Assembly: GCA_018268715.1 (NCBI GenBank)
Contig: JAFDVZ010000004.1
Span: 1-64,000, forward strand
Source: Acidobacteriota bacterium
Lineage (GTDB): Bacteria > Acidobacteriota > Terriglobia > Bryobacterales > Bryobacteraceae
Direction: 5' to 3'
Length of the DNA stretch: 64,000 nt
The translations under genes were made by a program, and so were the position numbers. The first letter of the stretch is position 1. Each line of letters starts with the position of its first letter. Under the pieces are notes generated by a model that was not told where the DNA came from, ran no database searches, and saw only the letters and a program-made list of their open reading frames with translations. Shown here in pieces: positions 43,994 to 52,270 of the stretch.

Positions 43994-44045
43994 GCGTGAA
44001 GTCTAGAAACCCAAATTTAGAGAATACCAGAAGACCTTTTCACGC
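43994..44045. repeat. Long imperfect inverted repeat between yebC and hemQ
   Basis: GCGTGAAGTCT at 43994-44004 pairs with AGACcttTTCACGC at 44032-44045, giving seven plus four base pairs around a small bulge, with a 27-base AT-rich loop. It lies between two divergent genes, so a DNA cruciform or operator is as likely as an RNA element. Confidence 0.35.
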
Positions 44046-44108
44046 TCAATCCCCAACGGCGGAAATCGCCCGGAAGCAATAACTTACGCGTCCCATCGGC
44101 GCGTATGG

Positions 44109-44114
44109 CACAAT
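44109..44114 (+). promoter_or_regulatory. Candidate -10 box for hemQ
   Basis: CACAAT ends 7 bases before the ATG at 44122. CGGAAGG lies directly against the ATG, too close for normal ribosome binding, which suits a leaderless message. Confidence 0.3.
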
Positions 44115-44121
44115 CGGAAGG

Positions 44122-44964
44122 ATGTCGTCAGGAACCGTACCGATCGCCGCGGAGAGCCTTCCCGCCGTCCCGCTCACGCTCGAGGGCGCAAGCGTATTGC
44201 ACCAGATGATGCGCATTCGCTGGGCCGCCTGGAAAGCCGAGCCGGCGGATCGCCGCGCCTCCATCGTCGCCGAAGCGGCCCGCGAACTCGCCGCCATGGA
44301 GGAGAACCCGTCGGGTCAATCCGGCCTGTTTTCCCTGCTCGGCCACAAGGGCGACCTGATGCTGATCCACTTCCGCCCCAGCTTCGAGGACCTCAACGAA
44401 GTGGAGTTCCGGCTGGCGCGCCTGGCCCTGTTCGATTACCTCGAACCGACATCGTCCTACGTCTCCGTCGTCGAACTCGGCCTCTACGATTCCACCGCCA
44501 AGATCTACAAGTCGCTGGCCGATCGCGGCATCGCCCCGCACACGCCCGAATGGAAAGCCGAAATCGAGGAGACCCTGGTCCGCCAGCGCGCCGCCATGCG
44601 CCCGCGCCTGTTTCCCGAAACGCCGAAGACCAGGTACGCCTGCTTCTACCCCATGGACCGCAAACGCGGCGAGGACAAGAACTGGTACCAGCTCCCCATG
44701 GCCGAACGCCGCCGCCAGATGGAGGAACATGGCCTGATCGGACGCCGTTACGCGGGCGACGTCCGCCAGATCATCACCGGATCCATAGGCTTCGACGATT
44801 GGGAGTGGGGCGTCGACCTTTTCTCCGATGACGCCCTGGTCTTCAAGAAGCTGATCTATGAGATGCGCTTCGACCAGGTGAGCGCCGTGTACGCCCTGTT
44901 TGGATCGTTCTATCTGGGTGTGCGGCGTCCGGCCGCGGAGCTCGACAAGCTGCTGGCGGTCTGA
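44122..44964 (+). CDS. hemQ: Coproheme decarboxylase HemQ (chlorite dismutase family)
   Basis: HemQ/ChdC converts coproheme III to protoheme in the coproporphyrin-dependent heme pathway. The 280-aa product has the motif CFYPMDRKRGEDKNWY, whose Tyr in YPM matches the catalytic tyrosine, and MEEHGLIGRRYAGDVRQIIT, whose His matches the heme ligand and whose Gln (RQIITGS) the distal residue. GFDDWEWGVDLF and LIYEMRFDQVSAVYALFG complete the family pattern. The position of a lysine used by Gram-positive enzymes is Arg here. These residue matches are from memory of the family. No other heme gene is near. Confidence 0.88.
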   Translation: MSSGTVPIAAESLPAVPLTLEGASVLHQMMRIRWAAWKAEPADRRASIVAEAARELAAMEENPSGQSGLFSLLGHKGDLMLIHFRPSFEDLNEVEFRLARLALFDYLEPTSSYVSVVELGLYDSTAKIYKSLADRGIAPHTPEWKAEIEETLVRQRAAMRPRLFPETPKTRYACFYPMDRKRGEDKNWYQLPMAERRRQMEEHGLIGRRYAGDVRQIITGSIGFDDWEWGVDLFSDDALVFKKLIYEMRFDQVSAVYALFGSFYLGVRRPAAELDKLLAV

Positions 44965-44965
44965 T

Positions 44966-45484
44966 TCAGAGCGCCGGATACACCGTCACCGCGATCCAGT
45001 TGCCCGGTTCGCGCGAGGTCACCAGCTTCTTCATCGACAACCGGCTGAAGGGCAGCGCCAGAATCTCGGTGGCCGTTTCATACGGCTCGGGATACAGCCG
45101 GACCTCCAGGTTCTTATCGCCCATCGAGCCGATCGCGGCCGCCTCGTCCGGCGTGGCGAAGGCGAGCAGGCGGCACTCGGCGTCCACCGTCTTGTGCACT
45201 TCAAAGGACCGGTAGTTCCGGGTGGCGAACATGGGCGATTCCGTCAGCGGCGCGTTGGTGAAACCGTACACGCCGCCCGGCAGCTTGTTGGCGCCCGTGC
45301 CCTCTTCCGCGCCGTCCACCAGACGGACTCCGTGGTCACTCCGCAGACGCTTCCGCGCCTCCTCCACGGGATTGAGGGGCGCTTCCGCGGGCGCCTCGCC
45401 GCCGCCCGAATCGGCCAGGGCGATGCCCGCCAGAGTGATGGCTTGAAGGAGAAGACCGTCGCGAAGGAAATCCGTGATATGCAT
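44966..45484 (-). CDS. Protein of unknown function
   Basis: Protein of 172 aa, not recognised. It has a short N-terminal hydrophobic segment (GLLLQAITLAGIALADSGGG), then an acidic linker and a compact domain with NKLPGGVYGFTNAPLTESP and GNWIAVTVYPAL at the end. It could be exported. GATAAAATCG lies upstream, with TAAAAT ending 15 bases before the ATG, and is a plausible -10 box. It converges on hemQ with one base between the stop codons. Confidence 0.6.
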   Translation of the reverse strand: MHITDFLRDGLLLQAITLAGIALADSGGGEAPAEAPLNPVEEARKRLRSDHGVRLVDGAEEGTGANKLPGGVYGFTNAPLTESPMFATRNYRSFEVHKTVDAECRLLAFATPDEAAAIGSMGDKNLEVRLYPEPYETATEILALPFSRLSMKKLVTSREPGNWIAVTVYPAL

Positions 45485-45525
45485 GAGCGTGACAGTCCGA
45501 TTTTATCAAACCGGCTGTCGCCGCC

Positions 45526-47205
45526 CTATCGCACCAGGCCGCGGTATTTGGCCAGATCGTCCGCCGCGCCCGCCTTGTCGCCGGTCACGCGCCGCACGTT
45601 CGAGCGGTTCAGATAGGCGTTGGCGTAGGCGGTGTTCAGGCGGATGGCGTCGTCCAGGTCGCGCTTCGCCTTGGCGTAATCGCGCAGCATGTAGAAGGCG
45701 AATCCCCGCGCGTTGTAGGCTTGCGCGAAGTCCGGATTCAGGCGGATCGCCTCGGTCAACGGCGCGATCGCGTCGCCGAATCGGCCCGCCTGGATGAAGG
45801 AGCGGCCCCGGACGTTCAATGCTCCCGCCGACTTCGGCGCGGCGGCTTCGGTGGCGGCCGCCCTGGACGCCGGGGCAGCAGGCTTCACAGGGACCGGCGC
45901 GGTCGCCGGTCGCGGAGGCTCCGCGCGAACCACGGCCGGAGCAGGCTGTGCGACCGGCGGCGCGGCGACCGGCTTGGGAGCCGTCACCACGGGCGGCGCG
46001 GCGGCGGTCACCGTCACCTTCGGCGCCTCGGGCGCGGGCGGAATCCTGGGCGGCAGTTGCGGCCCGCCCTCCGGAGTATTCACGACATGCAACGGCTGGC
46101 TGGGCACGGCGGCGGACTCCGCTTCGCGCTCCTGCCGGATCGTCTCTTCGATGAACTTGTCGCGCGCCTTTTCAAATACCGACTTCGCCTCGCCGTAGTT
46201 CGGATCCAGTTCGAGCGCCCTCGCCAGGTCCGACAACGCCTTCCGATAAATCCCCAGCAGGTAATAAGCGCTGCCTCTGGCAAGCCACGCCTGCGGCATC
46301 TTGGGCGCCAGGCGGATCGCCTCCGTACGGTCCGCCAGACCTTTATCGTGCATGCCTAACTGGTGATACGATCCTCCCCGCACTAGCCAGGCCTCCGGAA
46401 GATCCGGCCGCAACCTCACCGCGGCGTCGCGATCCGCCAGCGCATTCTCATGCTGCCCCAGCGCGACATAGGCCGAAGCGCGAGCCATGTACAGGCTCGC
46501 CTTCGTCTTCACGCGATCGATGGCGCTGGAATAATCCCGCACCGCCGACGTGTAATCGCCCTGCCTCGCGTAGGCCGCCCCGCGCAGCGCATAGGCGTCG
46601 GTTCCATGATCGATCTCGATGGCGCGCGTTAAGTCGCCGATGGCCAGCGTGATCTCGCCCGACTCCCCGTACGCCACCGCGCGCCCCGTGAAGCTCTCCG
46701 CCGAATCGGGCTTCAACTGGACGGCGCGGTCGAAATCCGCGATGGCCTCCTTGTGCTGCCGCGCCGCCGAACGCGCCAGCCCACGGTCCCGCCAGTACGC
46801 CGCGGCGCCGGGATCCACTTTGATCGCCTCGCTGAAACTCTCCACCGCGCGGCCGAACAGGCCCAGCTTGGCGAGCGCATCGCCGCGCGCTGCGTAGATC
46901 GGTCCATCGCCCGGCCCGAGCGCCAACACGCGATCGTAATCGTTCACCGCGTTGGCCCACTCGGCGAGCTTCACGTAGACATCGGCGCGCGCCAGATAGA
47001 GATCGCGGTCCGGCCCCATGAGTTCGATGGCCGAGGTGAAATCCCGCGCCGCGTCCGTCAGTTTGCCCTCCGCCGCCTGGGCGCGGGCGCTCGCCGCCAG
47101 CCGGTCGACGGCAGCCTTGTCAACCTGCGGTTTGCGTTTGGCCGCGCCCGCCGATAGCAGCGCCGCCGCCACCAGCACGCCCACCCACGCTTTCTGTCGT
47201 CTCAT
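45526..47205 (-). CDS. Exported TPR protein, paralogue of the fibre-locus TPR protein
   Basis: Protein of 559 aa from the ATG at 47205, chosen because GGAAGGA sits 4 bases upstream and a signal peptide (AWVGVLVAAALLSAGAA) follows. About nine TPR units are followed by a Pro/Ala-rich linker near residues 370-450 and two more TPR units (AIAPLTEAIRLNPDFAQAYN, AKRDLDDAIRLNTAYANAYL). The blocks MHDKGLADRTEAIRL, SAYYLLGIYRKAL and LDPNYGEAK match the TPR protein at 34049. A scaffold role outside the cytoplasm is likely; partners are unknown. Confidence 0.75.
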   Translation of the reverse strand: MRRQKAWVGVLVAAALLSAGAAKRKPQVDKAAVDRLAASARAQAAEGKLTDAARDFTSAIELMGPDRDLYLARADVYVKLAEWANAVNDYDRVLALGPGDGPIYAARGDALAKLGLFGRAVESFSEAIKVDPGAAAYWRDRGLARSAARQHKEAIADFDRAVQLKPDSAESFTGRAVAYGESGEITLAIGDLTRAIEIDHGTDAYALRGAAYARQGDYTSAVRDYSSAIDRVKTKASLYMARASAYVALGQHENALADRDAAVRLRPDLPEAWLVRGGSYHQLGMHDKGLADRTEAIRLAPKMPQAWLARGSAYYLLGIYRKALSDLARALELDPNYGEAKSVFEKARDKFIEETIRQEREAESAAVPSQPLHVVNTPEGGPQLPPRIPPAPEAPKVTVTAAAPPVVTAPKPVAAPPVAQPAPAVVRAEPPRPATAPVPVKPAAPASRAAATEAAAPKSAGALNVRGRSFIQAGRFGDAIAPLTEAIRLNPDFAQAYNARGFAFYMLRDYAKAKRDLDDAIRLNTAYANAYLNRSNVRRVTGDKAGAADDLAKYRGLVR

Positions 47206-47276
47206 GCGTTCCTTCCGCCGGTCCGGCATTCCGCGGGTGTTACCCTGAGAATGCTTCGTCTACTATTGGTGTCCCG

Positions 47277-49712
47277 ATGCGCCGCGACACTCTCCTCGAT
47301 TTTTTCCAGGACCTCGCAAAACATAGCGAGCCATTTCTGATTTATGACGACGGATTCCGGAGCGCCGTCCGAACCTATGCGGAAACGGCCTCCGCGGCTC
47401 GCGCATTCGCCGGAAAACTCCGCGCGGCGGGCGTTGGCGAAGGCGGCAAGGTCCTGATCTGGAGCGAGAACCGTTGCGAGTGGATCGTGGCGTTCTGGGG
47501 ATGCCTGCTGGCGGGCGCCGTGCTTGTGCCCATCGATTACCGCGCCTCCGTCGACATGGTGCGCCGCGTGCGCGACAAGGTGGGCGCAAGCGTCACGCTC
47601 GTCGGCGCCGAGGTCGAATACCCCGATCATGGCGCCTCCGTCTGGCGGCTGGATGAACTCGACTGGACCGGCGCGGCGTCCGCTCCCTCGCGCACGGCGG
47701 CGCGGGACGACGTGGCGGAAATCATCTTCACATCCGGCGCCACTTCCGATCCCAAGGGCGTCCTCATCTCACACCGAAACATTTTAGCGAATATTGTTCC
47801 GGTTGAAAATGAGGTCCTCAAATACCGCAAATACGGCAAGCCCTTCTATCCGATCCGCTTCCTCAACCTGCTGCCGCTCAGCCACATGTTCGGACAGGCC
47901 ATGGCGACCTTCATCCCGCCCATGCTGGCGGGCGTCGTGGTGTTCGTCCGAGGCTACAACCCGCGCGAAATCGTCCGCCAGATTCACGACCGCCGCATCT
48001 CGGTGCTGGTGTCGGTGCCGAAGATCCTCGAGATCCTGCGCGATCACGTCATCCGCCTGTACCCGGAAACCGCCCAGGACCCCGGCGATAAGATCCACTG
48101 GCTGCGCCGCTGGTGGCGATACCGGCGCGTGCATCGCCTGTTCGGCTGGAAGTTCTGGGCGCTGATCGTCGGCGCCGCGCCGCTCCCGTCCGATCTCGAA
48201 GAGTTCTGGTCGCGCCTGGGCTACATCGTGATCCAAGGCTACGGACTCACCGAAACCGCGCCCATCGTCACGCTGAACCACCCGTTTCACGCCCGCAAGG
48301 GCACCGTCGGATCGCCCATCGGCGGCATTGAAGTACGCATCGCCGAAGACGGCGAAATCCTGGTGCGCGGCGAAAACGTCACGCGCGGATACTACGACGC
48401 CCCCGATTCGGCGCTCGACGCAGAAGGCTGGCTCCACACCGGCGACATCGGCGCCTTCGACGCGGAACATCGCCTCACCATCCGCGGCCGCAAGAAGGAG
48501 ATGATCGTGACGCCCGAAGGGCTGAACGTCTTCCCCGAGGACATCGAGCGCGTGCTGAACCGCACCGCCGGCGTTCGTGACTCCGCGGTGGTCGGCGCGG
48601 ACCGTCCGCACGCCGTGCTCGTGCTCGTACCGGGCGCCGACCCCGCCGACGCCGTACGCCAGGCGAACGCTGAACTCGAGGACCACCAGCGCGTGCGCGG
48701 CTTCAGCGTCTGGACCACGGGCGACCTGCCGCGCACCGAAGGCACGGCGAAGCTGAAGCGCCACGAAATCGCCCGCTGGGTCGCCCAGGGAGGCGCGCCG
48801 GCCGCCTCCGCCGCAACGCCCGCCGCGCGCATCCTGGCCCGCTACGCTCACGGCCGGGACGTATCGTCCTCCACCACTCTCGACGAGTTAGGACTCAGCT
48901 CGCTCGAACGCGTGGAGTTAATGATGGAGTTGGACGTCAGCGAGTCGCACTTCCAATCGGCTCGCACGGTGGGCGACTTACTCAGCCAGGGTGTAAGCGA
49001 GCGCCGCCCCGATCCCCCGCCCGCCGATGACTCCTTCCCGCGCTGGAATCGAACGCGAGCGGTCAGCATGGTCCGCAACGTGAGCCTGGCCACGTGGATC
49101 CTGCCGATCGGCCGCATCTTCGCCTGGATCCACGCCGAAGGCCTCGAAAATCTGCGCGACCTGGAGCCGCCTGTGATCTTCGCGCCGAACCACCAGAGCC
49201 ACCTGGACGTGCCGGCGATCCTCATGGCGCTCCCCTGGAAATGGCGCAAGCGCGTCGCGCCGGCGATGGCCAAGGAATTCTTCGCCGCGCACTTCCACCC
49301 GGATCGTTATCCGCTCGCCAAGCGCCTCACCAACAGCCTGAACTACTATCTATCGACATTCTTCTTCAACGCCTTCCCACTGCCGCAACGCGAGTCGGGC
49401 GCGCTCGACACACTGCGATACGCGGGCGAGTTAGCCGCCGATAACTACTGCGTCCTGATATTTCCGGAAGGCAAACGGACTCAGCACGGCGAGATACATC
49501 CCTTCCAGCCAGGCATCGGCATGATGGCGTCGCGTCTCGGCATCCCGGTTATCCCGGTGCGGATCACCGGCGCGGACAAAGTCCTGCATCAATCGGCGAA
49601 GATGGCGGCGCCCGGCCGCGTCAGCGTGAAATTCGGCAAGCCCCTTCGCCTTAGCGGCCCCGACTACGCCGCGCTCGCCCACCAGGTGGAGGAAGCGGTC
49701 CGGCAGCTATAG
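47277..49712 (+). CDS. Fused acyl-CoA/ACP ligase, acyl carrier and PlsC acyltransferase
   Basis: Three-part enzyme of 811 aa. Residues 1 to about 510 are an AMP-forming ligase: IIFTSGATSDPKGVLISHRN, IQGYGLTETAPIVTLN, GWLHTGDIGAF and RGRKKEMIVTPEGLNVFPED. Residues about 510-590 form an acyl carrier domain with the phosphopantetheine Ser in LDELGLSSLERVELMMELD. Residues about 600-811 are a PlsC-type acyltransferase with NHQSHLD and FPEGKRTQHGEIHPFQPG. It resembles Aas in content but with the order reversed and a carrier domain between. It could load, carry and transfer fatty acids to lysophospholipid or another acceptor. TACTAT ends 10 bases before the ATG. Confidence 0.85.
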   Translation: MRRDTLLDFFQDLAKHSEPFLIYDDGFRSAVRTYAETASAARAFAGKLRAAGVGEGGKVLIWSENRCEWIVAFWGCLLAGAVLVPIDYRASVDMVRRVRDKVGASVTLVGAEVEYPDHGASVWRLDELDWTGAASAPSRTAARDDVAEIIFTSGATSDPKGVLISHRNILANIVPVENEVLKYRKYGKPFYPIRFLNLLPLSHMFGQAMATFIPPMLAGVVVFVRGYNPREIVRQIHDRRISVLVSVPKILEILRDHVIRLYPETAQDPGDKIHWLRRWWRYRRVHRLFGWKFWALIVGAAPLPSDLEEFWSRLGYIVIQGYGLTETAPIVTLNHPFHARKGTVGSPIGGIEVRIAEDGEILVRGENVTRGYYDAPDSALDAEGWLHTGDIGAFDAEHRLTIRGRKKEMIVTPEGLNVFPEDIERVLNRTAGVRDSAVVGADRPHAVLVLVPGADPADAVRQANAELEDHQRVRGFSVWTTGDLPRTEGTAKLKRHEIARWVAQGGAPAASAATPAARILARYAHGRDVSSSTTLDELGLSSLERVELMMELDVSESHFQSARTVGDLLSQGVSERRPDPPPADDSFPRWNRTRAVSMVRNVSLATWILPIGRIFAWIHAEGLENLRDLEPPVIFAPNHQSHLDVPAILMALPWKWRKRVAPAMAKEFFAAHFHPDRYPLAKRLTNSLNYYLSTFFFNAFPLPQRESGALDTLRYAGELAADNYCVLIFPEGKRTQHGEIHPFQPGIGMMASRLGIPVIPVRITGADKVLHQSAKMAAPGRVSVKFGKPLRLSGPDYAALAHQVEEAVRQL

Positions 49713-50747
49713 TCAACGAGCGGCCAGCCGGCCCGCCCGTTCGGTGATCTTCTCAAGCAGCGCGTCCAACTGCGGCTCCGGATCGCCCTTCGCCGACAAA
49801 CCGACGGTAGCGAAATGTTCCGCGTTCGAATAGTCGCCCCGGTTGAACTCGGCGGTGGCCCGCAGCAGATACGCTTCAGGAAACTGCCCCGGCGCCAGTG
49901 CGATGGCCTCGGCGGCTAGCCGCGACGCCTCCGCCCAATCGCGATCCTCGGCCGCCATCCGAGCCAGCCGGATCCGCGGCGTCACATACTGGACATCGGC
50001 CGCGGCCGCACGCTGATACGCCTTCCGCGCCGCCTCCCGCGCTCCACCCCCATCGCGGATCTCGCCCAGGACGAACCACGCCGCCGCGTAATCGGGATAG
50101 GACTCGACCGCCGCCTCCAACCGTCGCGCCGCCTCGTCAGGCCGCGCGGCGGCAAGGGCCGTCAGAGCCTTGCCGTACTCGTCCCAAGCCCGCTTCGACG
50201 CCCGGAAACCGGTGGCGCTGATGGTGGTCCCGTCGCCGCGGCCGGCAACCTTCTTTAGCTCAATCAGACGTCCCGCCCCGCCCGTCGCAATCAACCGCGC
50301 CAGATCCTGGTTGTACGGCTCAAACCCGATGACGCGGATACGCACCGAACAGCCGCGCAGCCTCGCGGCGCCGCTCTCGCCAGGAGTCTGCGGAGCGATA
50401 GCGTCCACCGGCGCCTGGAAGCGACCCTTCTTATCCGTCAGCGCAATCGCGCTGTACCGCGGCGTCTTCGACGCGCCGGCGCACTCCACCGCCACGGGAA
50501 TCGGATTGGCGGGCGGCTGCCCGGCGATCAGCACCTTTCCGCTCAGCGCGTGCACTACCGGCGGAGCGGTCGCATAGCTGGCGCGATCGAAGGCGTTGGT
50601 CCCGGAGTCGCGAGGGGGGACCGACGATGTGGTCGAAATCGTCTGTTGCGCAGGAGTGGTTGGCGTTGCGGGCGTAGCAGGCGCCGGCGGAGTCTGAGTC
50701 TGACAGAACGCGGAGAAAGCCAGGAAGAAAGCGACAAGGAGTTTCAT
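49713..50747 (-). CDS. Exported TPR protein with carboxypeptidase-regulatory-like part
   Basis: Protein of 344 aa with signal peptide MKLLVAFFLAFSAFCQT and a Thr/Pro-rich stretch. Residues about 65-165 form a beta-rich region (VVHALSGKVLIAGQPPANPI, ALTDKKGRFQAP) like carboxypeptidase-regulatory domains of acidobacterial surface proteins. The second half is TPR (ARRLEAAVESYPDYAAAWFV, AEAIALAPGQFPEAYLLRAT). Function is unknown. It shares its 3' end with the ligase fusion, stop to stop. A promoter-like pair lies upstream. Confidence 0.7.
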   Translation of the reverse strand: MKLLVAFFLAFSAFCQTQTPPAPATPATPTTPAQQTISTTSSVPPRDSGTNAFDRASYATAPPVVHALSGKVLIAGQPPANPIPVAVECAGASKTPRYSAIALTDKKGRFQAPVDAIAPQTPGESGAARLRGCSVRIRVIGFEPYNQDLARLIATGGAGRLIELKKVAGRGDGTTISATGFRASKRAWDEYGKALTALAAARPDEAARRLEAAVESYPDYAAAWFVLGEIRDGGGAREAARKAYQRAAAADVQYVTPRIRLARMAAEDRDWAEASRLAAEAIALAPGQFPEAYLLRATAEFNRGDYSNAEHFATVGLSAKGDPEPQLDALLEKITERAGRLAAR

Positions 50748-50756
50748 TCCGCCGTC

Positions 50757-50785
50757 AGAATATCGAACCCAAACGTCGTGAACAA
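50757..50785 (-). promoter_or_regulatory. Candidate promoter, leaderless, for the TPR gene
   Basis: On the minus strand TTGTTC (50780-50785), a 17-base spacer and TATTCT (50757-50762) form a sigma70-like promoter. The -10 ends 9 bases before the ATG at 50747, so the message would have almost no leader. Confidence 0.45.
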
Positions 50786-50790
50786 GCCTG

Positions 50791-51354
50791 TCAGGCCAGC
50801 CGTTCCAGCTCGCTCACCACGCGATCCAGCTCCCCGACAATGGCGTTGTCAAATCCAGCCCGCAGCGCCTCCGTCACGGCCCGGTAATACCGGCGGATAT
50901 CGGCCCGGTCGGCGTTGAACCGAGCCCACACACCCTCGCCCAACGCCCGATGATCCATCACAATCGCCCGTGCGTTATGCAGCTTATCCGCCGCCGACAC
51001 CAACTTCGCCGAAGCCGAAGCCTCCCGCACGTGCGCGACGTACTTCAACTTGCGCTCTTTCCAAGGCGGCTTCGGAAGCGTCTCGGCGTCCGTACACTCC
51101 TCCACCACGCCCGCCACCCGGTCGCCAAACCGCTGCCGGATCCGTTCGAGCACGGGCCGCCCGCCCTGATCCTCCACCGCGTCGTGCAACAGCGCCGCGA
51201 TCGCATCGTCCTCCGTGCCGCCATACTCCAGCACGATCGAACACACGCCCAGCACATGCGCCAGGTACGGCACGCCGCTGCCCTTGCGCATCTGCGCCAG
51301 GTGCAACTGGGCGCTGAACGTCATGGCATCAACAAACACCGGTGTCAGCCGCAT
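50791..51354 (-). CDS. Mesh1-like HD-domain (p)ppGpp hydrolase candidate
   Basis: Small HD protein of 187 aa from the ATG at 51354; an in-frame TTG lies six codons upstream. The RelA/SpoT-type hydrolase motifs are visible in order: VPYLAHVLGVCSIV with the first His, AALLHDAVEDQGG with the HD pair and ED, and SAADKLHNARAIV with the later Asp. The fold and size match stand-alone small alarmone hydrolases (Mesh1) and no synthetase domain is present. It would clear (p)ppGpp or another nucleotide. It is divergent from the SMP-30 gene. Confidence 0.82.
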   Translation of the reverse strand: MRLTPVFVDAMTFSAQLHLAQMRKGSGVPYLAHVLGVCSIVLEYGGTEDDAIAALLHDAVEDQGGRPVLERIRQRFGDRVAGVVEECTDAETLPKPPWKERKLKYVAHVREASASAKLVSAADKLHNARAIVMDHRALGEGVWARFNADRADIRRYYRAVTEALRAGFDNAIVGELDRVVSELERLA

Positions 51355-51362
51355 CAGGCCCA

Positions 51363-51368
51363 AGTCTA
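51363..51368 (-). promoter_or_regulatory. Candidate -10 box for the HD gene, leaderless
   Basis: TAGACT on the minus strand ends 8 bases before the ATG at 51354. TGGGCCTG between them has no ribosome-binding site. No clear -35 is seen. Confidence 0.35.
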
Positions 51369-51382
51369 CCAAGCCGGCCTGT

Positions 51383-51388
51383 TACGCT
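51383..51388 (+). promoter_or_regulatory. Candidate extended -10 box for the SMP-30 gene, leaderless
   Basis: TGtTACGCT, an extended -10 form, ends 6 bases before the GTG at 51395. AACAGT between them carries no ribosome-binding site. Confidence 0.35.
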
Positions 51389-51394
51389 AACAGT

Positions 51395-52270
51395 GTGCAC
51401 GCCCTTCGAGCCGCCCTGGCGGCCCTCGCGCTGACATCCGCCTTCGCCCAGGACTTCACCGAAATCCGCATCGAACGCGCCGTCGCCGAGCATTACCGCT
51501 ACCTCAACAGCCCGGCCTGGTGGAAGGAAGGCTATCTCGTCTACGCCGATTCCCCCACCAATCGCGTTATGCGCTGGGGAGCGGGCCAGAAGCCCGAACT
51601 CTACCTCGACGACGCCCAAGGCGCCTCCGGCCTCGCCTTCGACGGCCAGGGCCGCCTCTACATCTGCCAGCCGCGCGCCCGCCGCGTCATCCGGCTCGAC
51701 AGGAACAAGCGCGAGCAGCCCATGGCCGAGCACTATCAGGGCAAACGCCTCAACGCCCCCAACGACATCGTCATCCGCAAGGACGGCGCGGCGTTCTTCA
51801 CCGACCCCGCCTTCGGCTACCAGCAGGACACCCGCGAACTCGACTTCTACGGCGTCTACCGCCTTTCCTCGAAAGGCGACCCGGAGCCCGTCATCAAGTG
51901 GAAGACCCGTCCCAACGGCCTGGCGCTCTCGCCCAATGGCAAGCTCCTCTACGTCAGCGACGCCGACCGCCGCGAAGTCCACGTCTTCGACCTCGACCGC
52001 TCCGGCGCCGTCTCCGGCGAACGCGTCTTCGTCAAATCCATCCCCGGCGTCCCCGGCGGCATGTGCGCCGACGAAAAGGGCAACATCTACGTCGCCGCCC
52101 GAGGCCTGGAAATCTACTCGCCCGACGCCAAGCCGCTACGCACCGTCCAACTCCCCGTCGCCGCCTCCGGCTGTTCCTTCGGCGACGGCGACGGCCAATC
52201 GCTGCTCGTCACAGCAGGCCCCGTCATGTACCGGCTACGATTGGACGTGAAGGGAGCGTTTCAGTATTAG
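51395..52270 (+). CDS. Secreted SMP-30/gluconolactonase-like protein
   Basis: Exported six-bladed propeller protein of 291 aa. I use the GTG at 51395 because it starts a signal peptide (LRAALAALALTSAFAQ) and lies just after a -10-like box. Typical SMP-30 segments are APNDIVIRKDGAAFFTDPAF, RPNGLALSPNGKLLYVSDAD and GVPGGMCADEKGNIYVAARG, with Asn and Asp at the metal-site positions. The family hydrolyses sugar lactones or related esters. Its stop overlaps the start of the Nudix frame. An earlier start at 51215 lies in the HD gene and is rejected. Confidence 0.85.
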   Translation: MHALRAALAALALTSAFAQDFTEIRIERAVAEHYRYLNSPAWWKEGYLVYADSPTNRVMRWGAGQKPELYLDDAQGASGLAFDGQGRLYICQPRARRVIRLDRNKREQPMAEHYQGKRLNAPNDIVIRKDGAAFFTDPAFGYQQDTRELDFYGVYRLSSKGDPEPVIKWKTRPNGLALSPNGKLLYVSDADRREVHVFDLDRSGAVSGERVFVKSIPGVPGGMCADEKGNIYVAARGLEIYSPDAKPLRTVQLPVAASGCSFGDGDGQSLLVTAGPVMYRLRLDVKGAFQY

